In this document: piece after piece, positions 12,048-23,479 of the stretch
Position numbering within the stretch: position 1 is the stretch's first letter
Layout of the letters: the number at the start of each line of letters is the position of its first letter
Origin: Sipunculus nudus
Taxonomy: Eukaryota > Annelida > Sipuncula > Golfingiida > Sipunculidae
DNA: 64,000 bases
Direction of reading: 5' to 3'
Assembly: GCA_026874595.1 (NCBI GenBank)
Contig: CM049306.1
Span: 44,948,019 to 45,012,018 of the forward strand
Position numbers and translations under genes: made by a program
The notes under the pieces: generated by a model
Seen by the model: the letters and a program-made list of their open reading frames with translations, nothing else
The model's database searches: none
What the model was told of the DNA's origin: nothing

Positions 12048-12551
12048 AACCTGGCAGTGAATCTAATCTTCAAAAAGGATGAAACTGTTCCAGTGTTCCA
12101 ATATGATAAAAATACAATGCTAATTATACGAGGATGTTTTCTCCTGGCTCCCTTGACAGTTACATGAAATGAATATGTGAAACAAAGATTCTAACCTTTA
12201 AAATCCAATCGGGCATAAAGATGTTTTTTCGTTAATAATCATACCCTGCATATATATTATTATTGTACTTAAAATTAAAAAAAATCCCGGACTGTAATTT
12301 CCCATCTTATGTTGCACGACTCAATTTTCAGTTTCACTTTAAATAAATGTAGTTGGCTCTGAGTTTAAAAATCCCGTTATTTTAATTATTTTATTTGTTA
12401 AGCTTTTTGAGTATCTGTTGCTGTGTTTATGTATCTAGACTGTTGATTCGTTAGGCAAGACCTGTGCTGTAGTACGTACTATTATGTTCGTGATAACGTA
12501 TTATTTGACTTTTTTTAAATAAAGATATTTTTTTAACTAAGTATGCACAAA

Positions 12552-12694
12552 TGTACAGTCACTCATGCACGTCCGAAAATGGGAAATGAGGCCGAATAAG
12601 TGAATGCAAACACGTTCGTACTGTTTGGTGCTTCACAACACGTGTTTGCATTTCCTTTATCTCCCATGTTCTTTCGTGGGTAAGTGACTGTACA
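12552..12694. mobile_element. Palindromic MITE, copy A1
   Basis: A 143-bp imperfect inverted repeat. It starts TGTACAGTCACTCATGCACG and ends CGTGGGTAAGTGACTGTACA, and the arms remain complementary inward (GCAAACACG against CGTGTTTGC), so almost the whole element can fold into one hairpin. Flanking bases CACAA and TTGTG extend the symmetry. There is no coding capacity. The family is unnamed here; it is a non-autonomous DNA transposon-like (foldback/MITE) repeat. Confidence 0.8.
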
Positions 12695-12722
12695 ATTGTG
12701 ATGTGTTAATCTTTTTCACAAA

Positions 12723-12847
12723 TGTACAGTCACCCATGCACGTCCGAAAATGGGAAATGGGACCGAATAAGTGAATGCAAACACGTTCGTACTGTTTGGT
12801 GCTTCCCAACACGTGTTTGCATTTTCTTTATCTCCAATGTTCTTTCG
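12723..12847. mobile_element. Palindromic MITE, copy A2, truncated by the satellite
   Basis: A second copy of the 143-bp hairpin element starts 171 bp after copy A1. It stops at TTCTTTCG, where satellite sequence begins. The intact counterpart in copy B (19888-20030) shows that the last ~18 bp of the right arm are missing. This is the right breakpoint of the segmental duplication. Confidence 0.85.
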
Positions 12848-15391
12848 AGTCCTGTGCTCTACCTTGAGTCAAGTGTCCTGTGCTTTACCTTGAATACTGA
12901 GCCCTGTGCTGTACCCCTGAGCCCTGTGCTCTACCTTGAATGCTGAGCCCTGTGCTCTACCTTAAGTCCTGACCCCTGTGCTCTACCTTGAGTCCTGAGC
13001 CCTGTGCTGTACCCCTGAGCCCTGTGCTGTACCCCTGAGCCCTGTGCTCTACCTTGAGTCCTGAGCCCTGTGCTGTACCCCTGAGCCCTGTGCTCTACCT
13101 TGAGTCCTGAGTCGTGTGCTCTACCTTGAGTCCTGAGTCCTGTGTTCTACCTTGAGTCCTGAGTCCTGTGCTCTACCTTGAGTCCTGAGTCCTGAGCTCT
13201 ACCTAATGTCCTGAGCCCTGTGCTCTACCTTGAGTCCTGAGTCCTGTGTTCTACCTTGAGTCCTGAGTCCTGTGGTCTACCTTGAGTCCTGAGTCCTGTG
13301 CTCTACCTTGAGTCCTGAGTCCAATGCTCTACCTTGAATACTGAGCCCTGTGCTGTACCCCTGAGCCCTGTGCTGTACCCCTGAGCCCTGTGCTCTACCT
13401 TGGGTCCTAACCCCTGTGCTGTACCCCTGAGCCCTGTGGTCTACTTTGAGTCCTGAGTCCTGTGCTCTACCTTGAGTCCAGAGTCCTGTGCTTTACCTTG
13501 AATACTGAGCCCTGTGCTGTACCCCTGAGCCCTGTGCTGTACCCCTGAGCCCTGTGCTGTACCCCTGAGTCCTGTGCTCTATCTTGAGTCCTGAGTCCTG
13601 TGATCTACCTTGAGTCCTGAGTCCTGTGCTCTACCCTGAGTCCTGAGTCCTGTTCTCTGCCTTGAGTCCTGAGTCCTGTGCTCTACCTTGAGTCCCGAGT
13701 CCTGTGCTCTACCTTGAGTCCAGAGTCCTGTGCTCTACCTAATGTCTTGAGTCCTGTGCTCAACCTTGAGTCCAGAGTCCTGTGCTCTACCTAATGTCCT
13801 GAGCCCTGTGCTCTACCTTGAACCCTGAGCCCTGTGCTCTACCTTGAGTCCAGAGCCCTGTGCTCTACCTTGAGTCCAGAGTCCTGTGCTCTACCTAATG
13901 TCCTGAGCCCTGTGCTCTACCTTGAACCCTGAGCCCTGTGCTCTACCTTGAGTCCTGAGCCCTGTGGTCTACTATGAGTCCTGAGTCCTGTGCTCTACCT
14001 TGAGTCAAGTGTCCTGTGCTTTACCTTGAATACTGAGCCCTGTGCTGTACCCCTGAGCCCTGTGCTGTACCCCTGAGCCCTGTGCTGTACCCCTGAGTCC
14101 TGTGCTCTATCTTGAGTCCTGAGTCCTGTGATCTACCTTGAGTCCTGAGTCCTGTGCTCTACCCTGAGTCCTGAGTCCTGAGTCCTGTGCTCTGCCTTGA
14201 GTCCTGAGTCCTGTGCTCTACCTTGAGTCCCGAGTCCTGTGCTCTACCTTGAGTCCAGAGTCCTGTGCTCTACCTAATGTCTTGAGTCCTGTGCTCTACC
14301 TTGAGTCCAGAGTCCTGTGCTCTACCTAATATCCTGAGCCCTGTGCTCTACCTTGAACCCTGAGCCCTGTGCTCTACCTTGAATCCTGAGCCCTGTGCTC
14401 TACCTTGAGTCCAGAGTCCTGTGCTCTACCTTGAGTCCTGAGCCCTGTGCTCTACCTTGAGTCCTGAGTCCTGTGTTCTACCTTGAGTCCTGAGTCCTGT
14501 GCTCTACCTTGAGTCCTGAGTCCTGTGTTCTACCTTGAGTCCTGAGTCCTGTGCTCTACCTTGAGTCCCGAGTCCTGTGCTCTACCTTGAGTCCAGAGTC
14601 CTGTGCTCTACCTAATGTCTTGAGTCCTGTGCTCTACCTTGAGTCCAGAGTCCTGTGCTCTACCTAATGTCCTGAGCCCTGTGCTCTACCTTGAACCCTG
14701 AGCCCTGTGCTCTACCTTGAATCCTGAGCCCTGTGCTCTACCTTGAGTCCAGAGTCCTGTGCTCTACCTTGAGTCCTGAGCCCTGTGCTCTACCTTGAGT
14801 CCTGAGTCCTGTGTTCTACCTTGAGTCCTGAGTCCTGTGCTCTACCTTGAGTCCTGAGTCCTGTGTTCTACCTTGAGTCCTGAGTCCTGTGCTCTACCTT
14901 GAGTCCTGAGTCCTGTGTTCTACCTTGAGTCCTGAGTCCTGTGCTCTACCTTGAGTCCTGAGTCCTGTGCTCTACCTTGAGTCCTAAGTCCTGTGTTCTA
15001 CCTTGTGTCCTGAGTCCTGTGCTCTACCTTGAGTCCTGAGTCCTGTGCTCTACCTTGAGTCCAGAGTCCTGTGCTCTACCTAATGTCCTGAGCCCTGTGC
15101 TCTACCTTGAGTCCTGAGCCCTGTGCTCTACCTTGAGTCCTGAGTCCTGTGCTCTACCTTGAGTCCTGAGTCCTGTGTTCTACCTTGATTCCTGAGTCCT
15201 GTGTTCTACCTTGAGTCCTGAGTCCTGTGTTCTACCTTGAGTTCTGAGTCCTGTGTTCTACCTTGAGTCCTGAGTCCTGTGCTCTACCTTGAGTCCTGAA
15301 TCCTGTGCTCTACCTAATGTCCTGAGCCCTGTGCTCTACCTTGAGTCCTGAGTCCTGTGCTCTACCTTGAGTACTGAGTCCTGTGCTCTAC
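12848..15391. repeat. Satellite array 2 (between the two duplicated blocks)
   Basis: Same 26-bp and 20-bp monomers as array 1, about 2.5 kb. Its left end (GAGTCAAGTGTCCTGTGC near 12866) matches array 1 near 2035. From about 13320 to 13620 it tracks array 1 near 2680-2990. From about 13625 to the end it tracks array 1 from about 6455 to 8225 at the same 7,166-7,168-bp shift as the unique block. Compared with array 1 it lacks about 3.7 kb, so the arrays changed length by unequal exchange after or during the duplication. Confidence 0.95.
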
Positions 15392-18300
15392 CCCTGGGCC
15401 ACAAGGCCATTAAATGAATGTGCTGTCTTTAGGGTGTACAGTCGCGACAGTTCCCGTTTTTTAATACTGTACATTAGAAAGGCGTTTTCCCGCGACGAAA
15501 CTGTATTGAGAGTGGCTGAGGTCAAGGAGATAAAAAATCAGATTCTGTAACACTAGGCAGCGTGAAATGTCTAGGGGAATGAATAAAGAAGTCAGTGTTT
15601 TTTTGTTTACAAATAACCATACTTTATTCTTAAAACAACCCTAACATTACAATACACTAAATCAATACAATTACACAGTATCACAGCAGTATAACAACAA
15701 ATCAATACAATTACACAGTAAAATAAACAAAGTGCACAGTACCTGGGTACCACCACTGTCACAGCGACAAGTCCTTTAAAATGTATAAACCTGACGAACA
15801 GCTCACAAAAATTCTCTTGGAGAATAACAGTCCAATGTAAAGCTCTTGTAGCAATCCGAAAGTAAACTTGATACTAGCAGCACTTAATTGTAAAGTGTTC
15901 GTAATAAAAGAATCCCTGAAAGAACTAGATAATCGGATAGGTCCCACACACTGACTGACACGCTTCCGTGTCCGCTGGAATATTCTCTCGCCAGGTGAGG
16001 CCGCCACAACACGAGCTAAGTGTGGCAAACAAACCAAACCCCAACAACACATGGAACATTCGTGTGACACCCCCTCCCATACCCTTCCCATTTACCTGTA
16101 ATTAACTTTAATATAACCATTATTCATAACTGAAAATAAAAAATATATATATTTTCATACACTAAAATATACAACGTATAATAATAATAATAATAATAAT
16201 TATAATATACCTACATATACCATATAAATATAACACTTAGTTTTATAATTACCCATACATATAAGCCCCCCCCCCCCCCCACGTTCTCGAATTTCTGGAT
16301 CCGCGATTGATCATGACCCCCTGCCCTCCCTCAATCCTGGCTACGCCCCTGGGCACCTGTAAAAAAACAATATTATTCATCACTATTATCCACCGTAGTT
16401 CATCATTAGACCGAATGTATTTTAATCACATATTTCATAATTATATATCTTGTAAATTCTATAATATTTTATTGCTTTAAAATGAAAGAATCTGGATGTC
16501 CCACTTGGTGTGATGTCCACTTGATATAGTTCGGAAATGGATATCCTACCTGTAGCAAGGAGGGATCGGCTGCTAAAAATTATAGTCAGCCAATTTTATT
16601 CAAGATAAGAGCTTCATAAAAGTAAAAGAGGGGAAAGATAAAGACTCAAAGATAGAACTGCAAAATGAAGAGATACAAGTATGCAGAAACATAAAGAACA
16701 CCAGATAAAGTAACAGAACGACAAAGCAAAGAACTGAAAGAACGGACAAAGAAATAGGACAAAACAAAGAGAGAACAAAGGAAAGTATGACGAGAGTAAC
16801 AGACAGAAAAAGACAAGCGAGAATTAAATAAACTTAAAAAGGAAGTACGACGACAGAGCAAGAGAAACAAAGAACAAAGTGAGCGAAGGAACGCAAAAAG
16901 ATATTTTAAAGGAGCAAACGCAAAAGGAAGAGTCGAAATTGCGACACGAAAGAACGAAAGAGCGCAACAACCAACTACACCAGACCAAAAAGATGTAAAT
17001 GGAGACTAGCTTTGTGTAGATTTCTTATACACAACCTTTAGGTATTCGCCCCCTCTTCCTCAGATCCTAATAACTATTTTGAAAATAACAGACTAGCACG
17101 TCAATTCAAAACTTTACCATTGTTACCCCTGTGAGACGCAAAGGGTAAGGGAACCGCTTGAAGCCAGATGGCCCCGATATTTACTTGGCCCCAAAAGTAG
17201 TTGTGAGAAAAAGTTTGTGTAAGCTAAAGCATAGACTGCTGCGGAGGAAGGAATGACGAAATCCTCGTAAGCACACGATGTAATAAGTACGTGGATGAAA
17301 TTTAATATAATTACAATGCAATTCAACAGTCTTTCTTGTTTACTTGCACTCTTAATCATATTGATGGAAGTACCCGTGTTTGGATTAAACCCAAAGGCTC
17401 AGTGTAACCTAAATCCGTCTTTGGCGGACAGTTAGGCACCTGATAGCTATTGTCTCGCTTTACTGTTCATATTTAAACATGAGGATGTTTTCCTATACAT
17501 CTACAAAGTTTAGCTCTCCCCTGAAGGCGAGATAACATTACGTGAGTTGTAGCTTCTTCATAATAAAAGGCATCTGAAAATATTTTCTGACATTTAAACA
17601 TATAAGGTTACCTTTGACATGAGCTAGAATCTATTGTCCCGTGAGTTTTCTGATAACTTCAAGATCAAGGATTACAAGACACGGAATATCAAAGAGTTAT
17701 CCAGGGCTAACCGTTTTACTCTCACGCGCCATTTAATATTACATTTAAAATGTCACATGATCATCACTCGAGTTCATCCTCTTGTTTTCTGTTTAAATCC
17801 CTGGACTTCCTCTCTTTATTACATATCGGTAGCAACTAAAATATAGAATATTTACTTGTTGATTTCTCAGGGGGAGTCAAACCTACGATATTTATTTGTT
17901 CACTTACAACGTTTCATAATTCACGAAGGAGGGCCGTGCTTGAGAAATAATAAAAGAGCACAATCCCTGTAGTACTTATTATTTTCCACAAATCCTTTGA
18001 CAATGTGCTGCCTTGCTGCAATAATTGGCAAATCCTTTTCTCCAGATTTTCAAAAGATAACAAAGGAAGCTAGATGGCCCATTGTATCAAAGAGAGAAAG
18101 ATGTTCCATGGTATGAATTACTCAGTTTGTCTGACACCCACCCCCGGCTGTGAAATTTGTCACATGGCGCTAGGAATATCATGGTTTGATGTTTCAAAGC
18201 CTAATATATTGTAAAGCCTTTTCTCGTTATTCTGCTTTCTTTTCATATGAAAAAAGATAATATGATCTTTTATTTCTAATGGGAATACGTCTTGGCGACA

Positions 18301-18715
18301 AAACGTGCCTGCATTGAAATATAGCATAAAGAATTTGCCGGAGATCAATGCGTCATAATGGATCTGTACGCGACAGATGTTATTAACGGTTCTGCCGTCT
18401 GTTATATTCTGTATACTTTAGTTTCTTTCTATAGCAGGAATATCATCATCTGAATAATTTTGTCAATTTCATGTAATATATTCCATCTGACTTTGACGAA
18501 CAAGACATGTCGGTCTAATGTATTACATTTGATATAACAATATAAAAAAAAATTGTGATTACCACTACGTGTTCAGCATCAGCCTATATTTGAATGCAGT
18601 CATGCATATGATCAATCTTCTAAAATTATTAAACTAATCCACACGTTTGCGAAAGTATGAGTGCCTAAAGTATATCTTGCATAAGTACCTTAAGAATATC
18701 ATGCAATATTCAATC

Positions 18716-18758
<43 letters not shown>

Positions 18759-18999
18759 ATTTTCAATTACTTTTTTTTCAAAATTCAAAATTTCTCTTGA
18801 ATGAGCAACCATGCTTAATTTAGTCATCCGTTTTTGAGTGATTATTTGTGCTTAAATTACTCGCACGTTGCACAAGTAATCCATGTTTTTCTGTATGTAC
18901 TTCATTTCGCCAATTTCTAACATCCTTATAATCAGACATCCGGTGTAAGAGATAAGTATAGCTGTGCCAGTGTGGTGAGAGAGCGAACAGCCGCACTTT

Positions 19000-19037
<38 letters not shown>

Positions 19038-19040
<3 letters not shown>

Positions 19041-19211
19041 TATGAAGACAGAATACAGAATGTCTTACAAGAAGTAATTGAAAGTAATGCCTTGAAGCCA
19101 GACCTTTTGAACGAAATGAACGTCAGAGTTCTCTCTGTTTTTCTTACTAAATTAGTTCAATTTACTCGGGCGTCCGTGACTGAATGTACATATATAGCAG
19201 TTTATGATTAA
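19038..19211 (+). CDS. Possible 3'-terminal coding exon, copy B (unrecognised protein)
   Basis: Identical in sequence to the 57-codon frame at 11874-12047, with stop TAA at 19209-19211 and AATAAA about 300 bp downstream near 19507. In this copy the (TA)n run before it happens to be in phase with upstream codons, giving a longer apparent frame from 18972 that contains alternating Tyr-Ile; that extension is a repeat artefact. If this is a real last exon, the segmental duplication copied the end of a gene whose upstream exons would have to lie across the satellite. The protein family is not recognised. Confidence 0.35.
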
Positions 19212-19716
19212 AACCTGGCAGTGAATCTAATCTTCAAAAAGGATGAAACTGTTCCAGTGTTCCAATATGATAAAAATACAATGCTAATTATACGAGGATG
19301 TTTTCTCCTGGCTCCCTTGACAGTTACATGAAATGAATATGTGAAACAAAGATTCTAACCTTTAAAATCCAATCGGGCATAAAGATGTTTTTTTCGTTAA
19401 TAATCATACCCTGCATATATATTATTATTGTACTTAAAATTAAAAAAAATCCCGGACTGTAATTTCCCATCTTATGTTGCACGACTCAATTTTCAGTTTC
19501 ACTTTAAATAAATGTAGTTGGCTCTGAGTTTAAAAATACCGTTATTTTAATTATTTTATTTGTTAAGCTTTTTGAGTATCTGTTGCTGTGTTTATGTATC
19601 TAGACTGTTGATTCGTTAGGCAAGACCTGTGCTGTAGTACGTACTATTATGTTCGTGATAACGTATTATTTGACTTTTTTTAAATAAAGATATTTTTTTA
19701 ACTAAGTATGCACAAA

Positions 19717-19859
19717 TGTACAGTCACTCATGCACGTCCGAAAATGGGAAATGAGGCCGAATAAGTGAATGCAAACACGTTCGTACTGTTTGGTGCTTCA
19801 CAACACGTGTTTGCATTTCCTTTATCTCCCATGTTCTTTCGTGGGTAAGTGACTGTACA
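19717..19859. mobile_element. Palindromic MITE, copy B1
   Basis: Counterpart of 12552-12694. TGTACAGTCACT and AGTGACTGTACA termini are intact, and the element folds into a long hairpin. Confidence 0.8.
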
Positions 19860-19887
19860 ATTGTGATGTGTTAATCTTTTTCACAAA

Positions 19888-20030
19888 TGTACAGTCACCC
19901 ATGCACGTCCGAAAATGGGAAATGGGACCGAATAAGTGAATGCAAACACGTTCGTACTGTTTGGTGCTTCCCAACACGTGTTTGCATTTTCTTTATCTCC
20001 AATGTTCTTTCGTGCGTAAGTGACTGTACA
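19888..20030. mobile_element. Palindromic MITE, copy B2 (intact)
   Basis: A complete second copy, 171 bp downstream of B1. It shows the sequence that is cut off in copy A2: the right arm continues CGTGCGTAAGTGACTGTACA. Confidence 0.8.
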
Positions 20031-20073
20031 CCTGTGTTGTGTTAATTTTTTAATCTTGCTAGAATGTTGTTTC

Positions 20074-20375
20074 GTTAGGCATGGCTTGCGGTGTACTACG
20101 TACTATTATGGGCTATTATGATAGCGGTACTTTATCTTTGGTACAGACTTTGTAGAAGATAGGGGTTGTAAATCTGACGCTTTTTAAGTAAAGATGTTTT
20201 CTTAACAGAGTATTCACAAACATACAGTCACTCATGCACGAACGAAAATGGGAAATGGGGCCGAATAAATGAATGCAAACACGTGTTAAGAAGCACCCAA
20301 CAATGCGAACATGTTTGCATTCTCTTTCATTCCTATGTTCATTCGTGTGAAAATGACTGTACATGTGTTAATATT
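20074..20375. repeat. Third MITE copy in a ~465-bp tandem unit
   Basis: The sequence TTCGTTAGGCA...GTACTACGTACTATTATG followed by a TTTAAGTAAAGAT-like stretch and a third, more diverged hairpin MITE (about 20222-20363, ends ATACAGTCACTCATGCACG and ATGACTGTACA) repeats the arrangement at about 19609-19870. The hairpin elements were therefore multiplied by local tandem duplication with their flank, in addition to any transposition. Confidence 0.7.
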
Positions 20376-20681
20376 CCTTTGATGACCCGCCTGAATCCGG
20401 ATCATGTGCCGGTCCCACACCGAATCTTCTTGGCCGATTCCCGAAAAGGCCAGAGAATGTAATCATATCCCGTTCAAGATTACGTGAGTTATGTTATGAC
20501 CTAACAGTAACACACACAGACATGCACGCACGTGGATGAACGTTGCGGAGGGAATGCCTGGCGGAGGCAATTAAGGTGGACGTGTTCCTGAGGTTGTAGC
20601 ATATCTCAGGCAGTTCTTTAGATTATATATAGCCTTTGTTAACGGCTCTGAATGGTACAATACTTTAAACATAAATTTTAC
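20376..20681. other. Non-coding single-copy stretch
   Basis: Moderately GC-balanced sequence with a short (CA)n-like patch near 20509. I see no gene, repeat family or element end. Confidence 0.5.
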
Positions 20682-20764
20682 CTGGTAACGCTTGATGGGC
20701 TCATCGAGCACGAGAACTGAGTCTTCAAACAAAGCCACAGGAGTTATTTCCTGACCTGGGCATT
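20682..20764 (-). CDS. Possible internal exon (minus strand), unrecognised
   Basis: On the minus strand a short protein-like frame is bounded by splice-like sites. The donor is CAG|GTAAAA at the low-coordinate end (exon base 20682). The acceptor is either TATATAG before 20764 or CCCAG before 20755. The frame reads GQEITPVALFEDSVLVLDE and continues PIKRYQ to the donor. The mixture of residues looks coding, and the frame extends in both directions beyond the proposed sites. No family is recognised and no partner exon was found nearby, so chance is a real alternative. Confidence 0.3.
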
Positions 20765-21860
20765 CTATATAGATCACGGATGATAAACAGACGCGGTTCA
20801 AAAAGTTAAATAATCACAAAAAAGAAAAGAAATTAACTTCGTGAATATTAATTTATGGCGGTAATCCTTGCCATCTCGCAAAGGAATAGCCCGCCTTTAA
20901 AAAAGATAAGGTTGGTAATAAGTCATTCGAGAGCTCACTAAGCAAAGAAGCAGGGCGTTTTATCCTGAGATATATCTGCTCATGATGATATGGTGAAACA
21001 CTAGAAACCTGTCAGAGACTACACATATGCCTACGCAAAGATTTATGTGTTTTATTTATGTGTGCACATTGCTGAAAACAGAAAATGTATCACGGCTCTC
21101 GATCTGCAAGGTTTGCCCTCCAGCAAATTTCATCAAAATCCGTTCTTTTTTGGGGTAAACACCATGCAATCAAAACCAACGTAACCACCGACCAACTAAC
21201 GACAAAACGCAAAATAATACGTCCTTCGATTTTCTTCTATTTTCAGCGGTTTTCTGCGGGAAAAAGACCTTAATGGGTAGGGCGAGCGGTCGCGTCAAGG
21301 CCGATCCTGTTTTGCGATTGTGTGTTTGATTTCGATATGATCTATCCGTTTTCATGCGGAGAACAGGGTCTGCTTTCTTGGCAACTGCTGTTTAACACGT
21401 GAAATCCTGGGACACTGCTAATTTGCGCAATTTAGCGGGAATTCTTGTCCGCCCACGTCATACCCTCAGCTAGGTTTTCCGATAAAACCTGTGTAGGATG
21501 AGATGTCCAATTACCGCAACCACATAAAAGGAATCGGCCCTATATAATATAGTATATTTGACTTCATCCGCAATAGCGAGCGCAATCGTAACCGCAGAAA
21601 AGGAATCGTAAGTATAGAACTCGTGGCGTTTTGGAGCATCTACGAAAGGTGTCTTTTCTTTAGAAAATATTCGTAGGGAACCTCAGGAAAACTTAAAAAT
21701 TACAAAGTTTTTGGTGGGTTTAAAACTGTGCACCTATTATGGTTTATCATAGAATATTGTAAACAAAGGAATCAAATCTCAGCTAATGTGGAAGGAGTAA
21801 AAGACTTTAAAATTCAATCCTTCACCTTAAACTGGCAATGTTTTACTTATATGCTTGGTT
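20765..21860. other. Non-coding stretch
   Basis: AT-rich to balanced sequence with no convincing open frame. Short overlapping frames near 21085-21355 on both strands are unsupported. No element ends were recognised. Confidence 0.45.
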
Positions 21861-21953
21861 TTTAGCTCAGCTGACTGAAAGTCATCTGAGCTATAGCGAT
21901 TACTCTTTGTCCGTATGGCCGTCCGGCAGTCCGGCCGTCCGTAAATAGGGCAC

Positions 21954-23340
21954 AAATAGTAACTGCTGGACCTGGAATCATCTTACTTGACATCCAGGGA
22001 GGTCTATGAAAAATCTCCTTGGAAACCTGAAATCAGGTCAATGTTATCTATTTTCTACAAGCTATGGGTCTCGTTAGCACCCCCCCCCCCCCTCTAGAAT
22101 AATAAATTAAAAACATTTGACCTGGAATCTTCTAACTTTACATCAAAGGAGATCCATGAAGTCTCCGTGCAAATCTGAAATTTAGTCTCTCTGTTACCCA
22201 TATCCTCCGAGCTACGGGGCTCGTAAGTACCCCTCAGACTAAATAAAAATTTCAGAGTATCTGAATAACTAATGCATGGATCACCATGATTCTTTGCATG
22301 AATATTCATCATGGAGTGTTCCGTCAGTTCCTGCAGACTGGTTGTGCCACCTGTATTTTTCGAATTTCCACGCACTTTTTCTCTATTTTTTAGACCTTCA
22401 AATAAAGCCTCATCTGTTAACAAGGCACATATCGTAACCGCTGGACCTAGAATCTTTAAACTTGACATCTAGTGAAGTCATTGAAAAATAACCTTGAAAA
22501 CCTAAAATTAGGTTTTTGTTACATATATCCTCCAAGCTTTGGGGCTCGAAAGTACCCAAAAGATTAATTAAAAATTTGATACAAACACCTCAGTATCTGA
22601 AAACTAATGCATTGATCACCATGATTCTTTGCATGCTAACTGATCATGGACTGTTTCTTCAGTTCCTGCAGACAGGTGACGCCGCCTATATATTTTTTTT
22701 TAATTTTCAAGCATTTTTTTTTTATTTTTAAGACCATTCAAATAAATCATCATCTGTTAACAGGGCACAAATCATCACTGTTTGGCCTAGATTCTTCTTA
22801 CTTATCATCTAAAGAGGTCCATGAAAAGTCTTCATGGATACCTGAAATTAGGTCTCTGTTACCCATATTGGGCTTGTAAGTACCCCCAGAATAATTAAAA
22901 TGTGATACAAAAGCTTATGTATTTGAATAACTTATGCATTGATTGCTTTGATTCTTTGCCTGCTTTTTCATCATGGAGTGCTTCATAAGATCCTGTAGAC
23001 AAGTGGCCCGACCTCTTTTTTTTCGAATTTTCACCCATTTTTTTTTTCTATTTTTTAGACCTTCAAATGAAGCAGCCATCTGTTAACAAGCCACAAGTCT
23101 TCACTGTTTGACCTAGAATCTTCTTACCTGACAACCAGGGAGGTTCATGACCAGTCTTTATGGAAACCTGAATTATGTCTCTGTTACTTTTATCCTCTGA
23201 GCAATGGGGCTCGTAAGTACCCCCAGGATAATTAAAAATGTGATACAAAAGCTTCTGTATTTGAATAACAAATGCATTGATTGATATGATTCTTTGCATG
23301 CTTTTTGATCATGGAGTGCTGTGGCTACTGATGGCTACCC
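21954..23340 (+). repeat. Internal tandem repeats of ~330 bp in Helitron-like element 1
   Basis: The block CATCTGTTAACAGGGCACAAAT, ACTGTTTGGACCTAGAATCTT, CTTGACATC..GGGAGGTCCATGAA, CTCTGTTACCCATATCCTCC and GGGCTCGTAAGTACCCCC recurs in order near 21954, 22405, 22750 and 23078, with another degenerate copy near 24400. Copies are clearly diverged, and two carry poly-C or poly-T expansions. Translated frames here (for example 22094-22468 on the minus strand) are by-products of the repeat. Confidence 0.75.
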
Positions 23341-23479
23341 CCCCCCCCCCCCCGCCCATGAGGCATGTTGTTTTCAGTGCCATCGTCTGTAATCGTCGTC
23401 CTTATCTGAAGGATATCTTGTGAACGCGTTAACTTTTGAAGGTCTCCATATTTTCCACCAAAATTTGAAACACTCAATT

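Larger units (their letters stand above)
8226..12847. repeat. Segmental duplication, copy A (4.6 kb)
   Basis: This single-copy-like block follows array 1 and is repeated almost base for base at 15392-20012, shifted by 7,165-7,168 bp. Visible differences are mainly microsatellite or homopolymer lengths ((TA)n near 11555 and 11830, poly-C near 9102, the AAT run near 9015-9050) plus a few substitutions, such as GTGCAACC at 10234 against GTGTAACC in copy B. It contains a 22-bp direct repeat (AAATCAATACAATTACACAG core near 8490 and 8533), a purine-rich stretch, one exon-like segment and palindromic MITE copies. An open frame of 110 codons on the minus strand (8593-8925) is identical in both copies but is not recognised and has no supporting splice or poly(A) context that I can see. 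Confidence 0.95.
15392..20012. repeat. Segmental duplication, copy B (4.6 kb)
   Basis: Near-identical repeat of 8226-12847. Unlike copy A it continues past 20012 into the rest of the palindromic MITE and then single-copy sequence, so this copy has the original right flank and copy A has the new satellite junction. Outside microsatellites and homopolymers I see only a handful of substitutions (for example near 16199, 16363, 17402 and 19546). The same sub-features occur as in copy A: minus-strand 110-codon frame at 15759-16091, purine-rich tract at about 16608-17000, (TA)n at 18718-18757 and 19002-19037, exon-like segment and MITEs. Confidence 0.95.

Noticed and set aside
8226-20012. LTR retrotransposon with the 4.6-kb blocks as direct repeats
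   Set aside because: The blocks lack TG..CA ends, primer-binding site, polypurine tract and gag/pol; satellite lies between them. Segmental duplication fits better.
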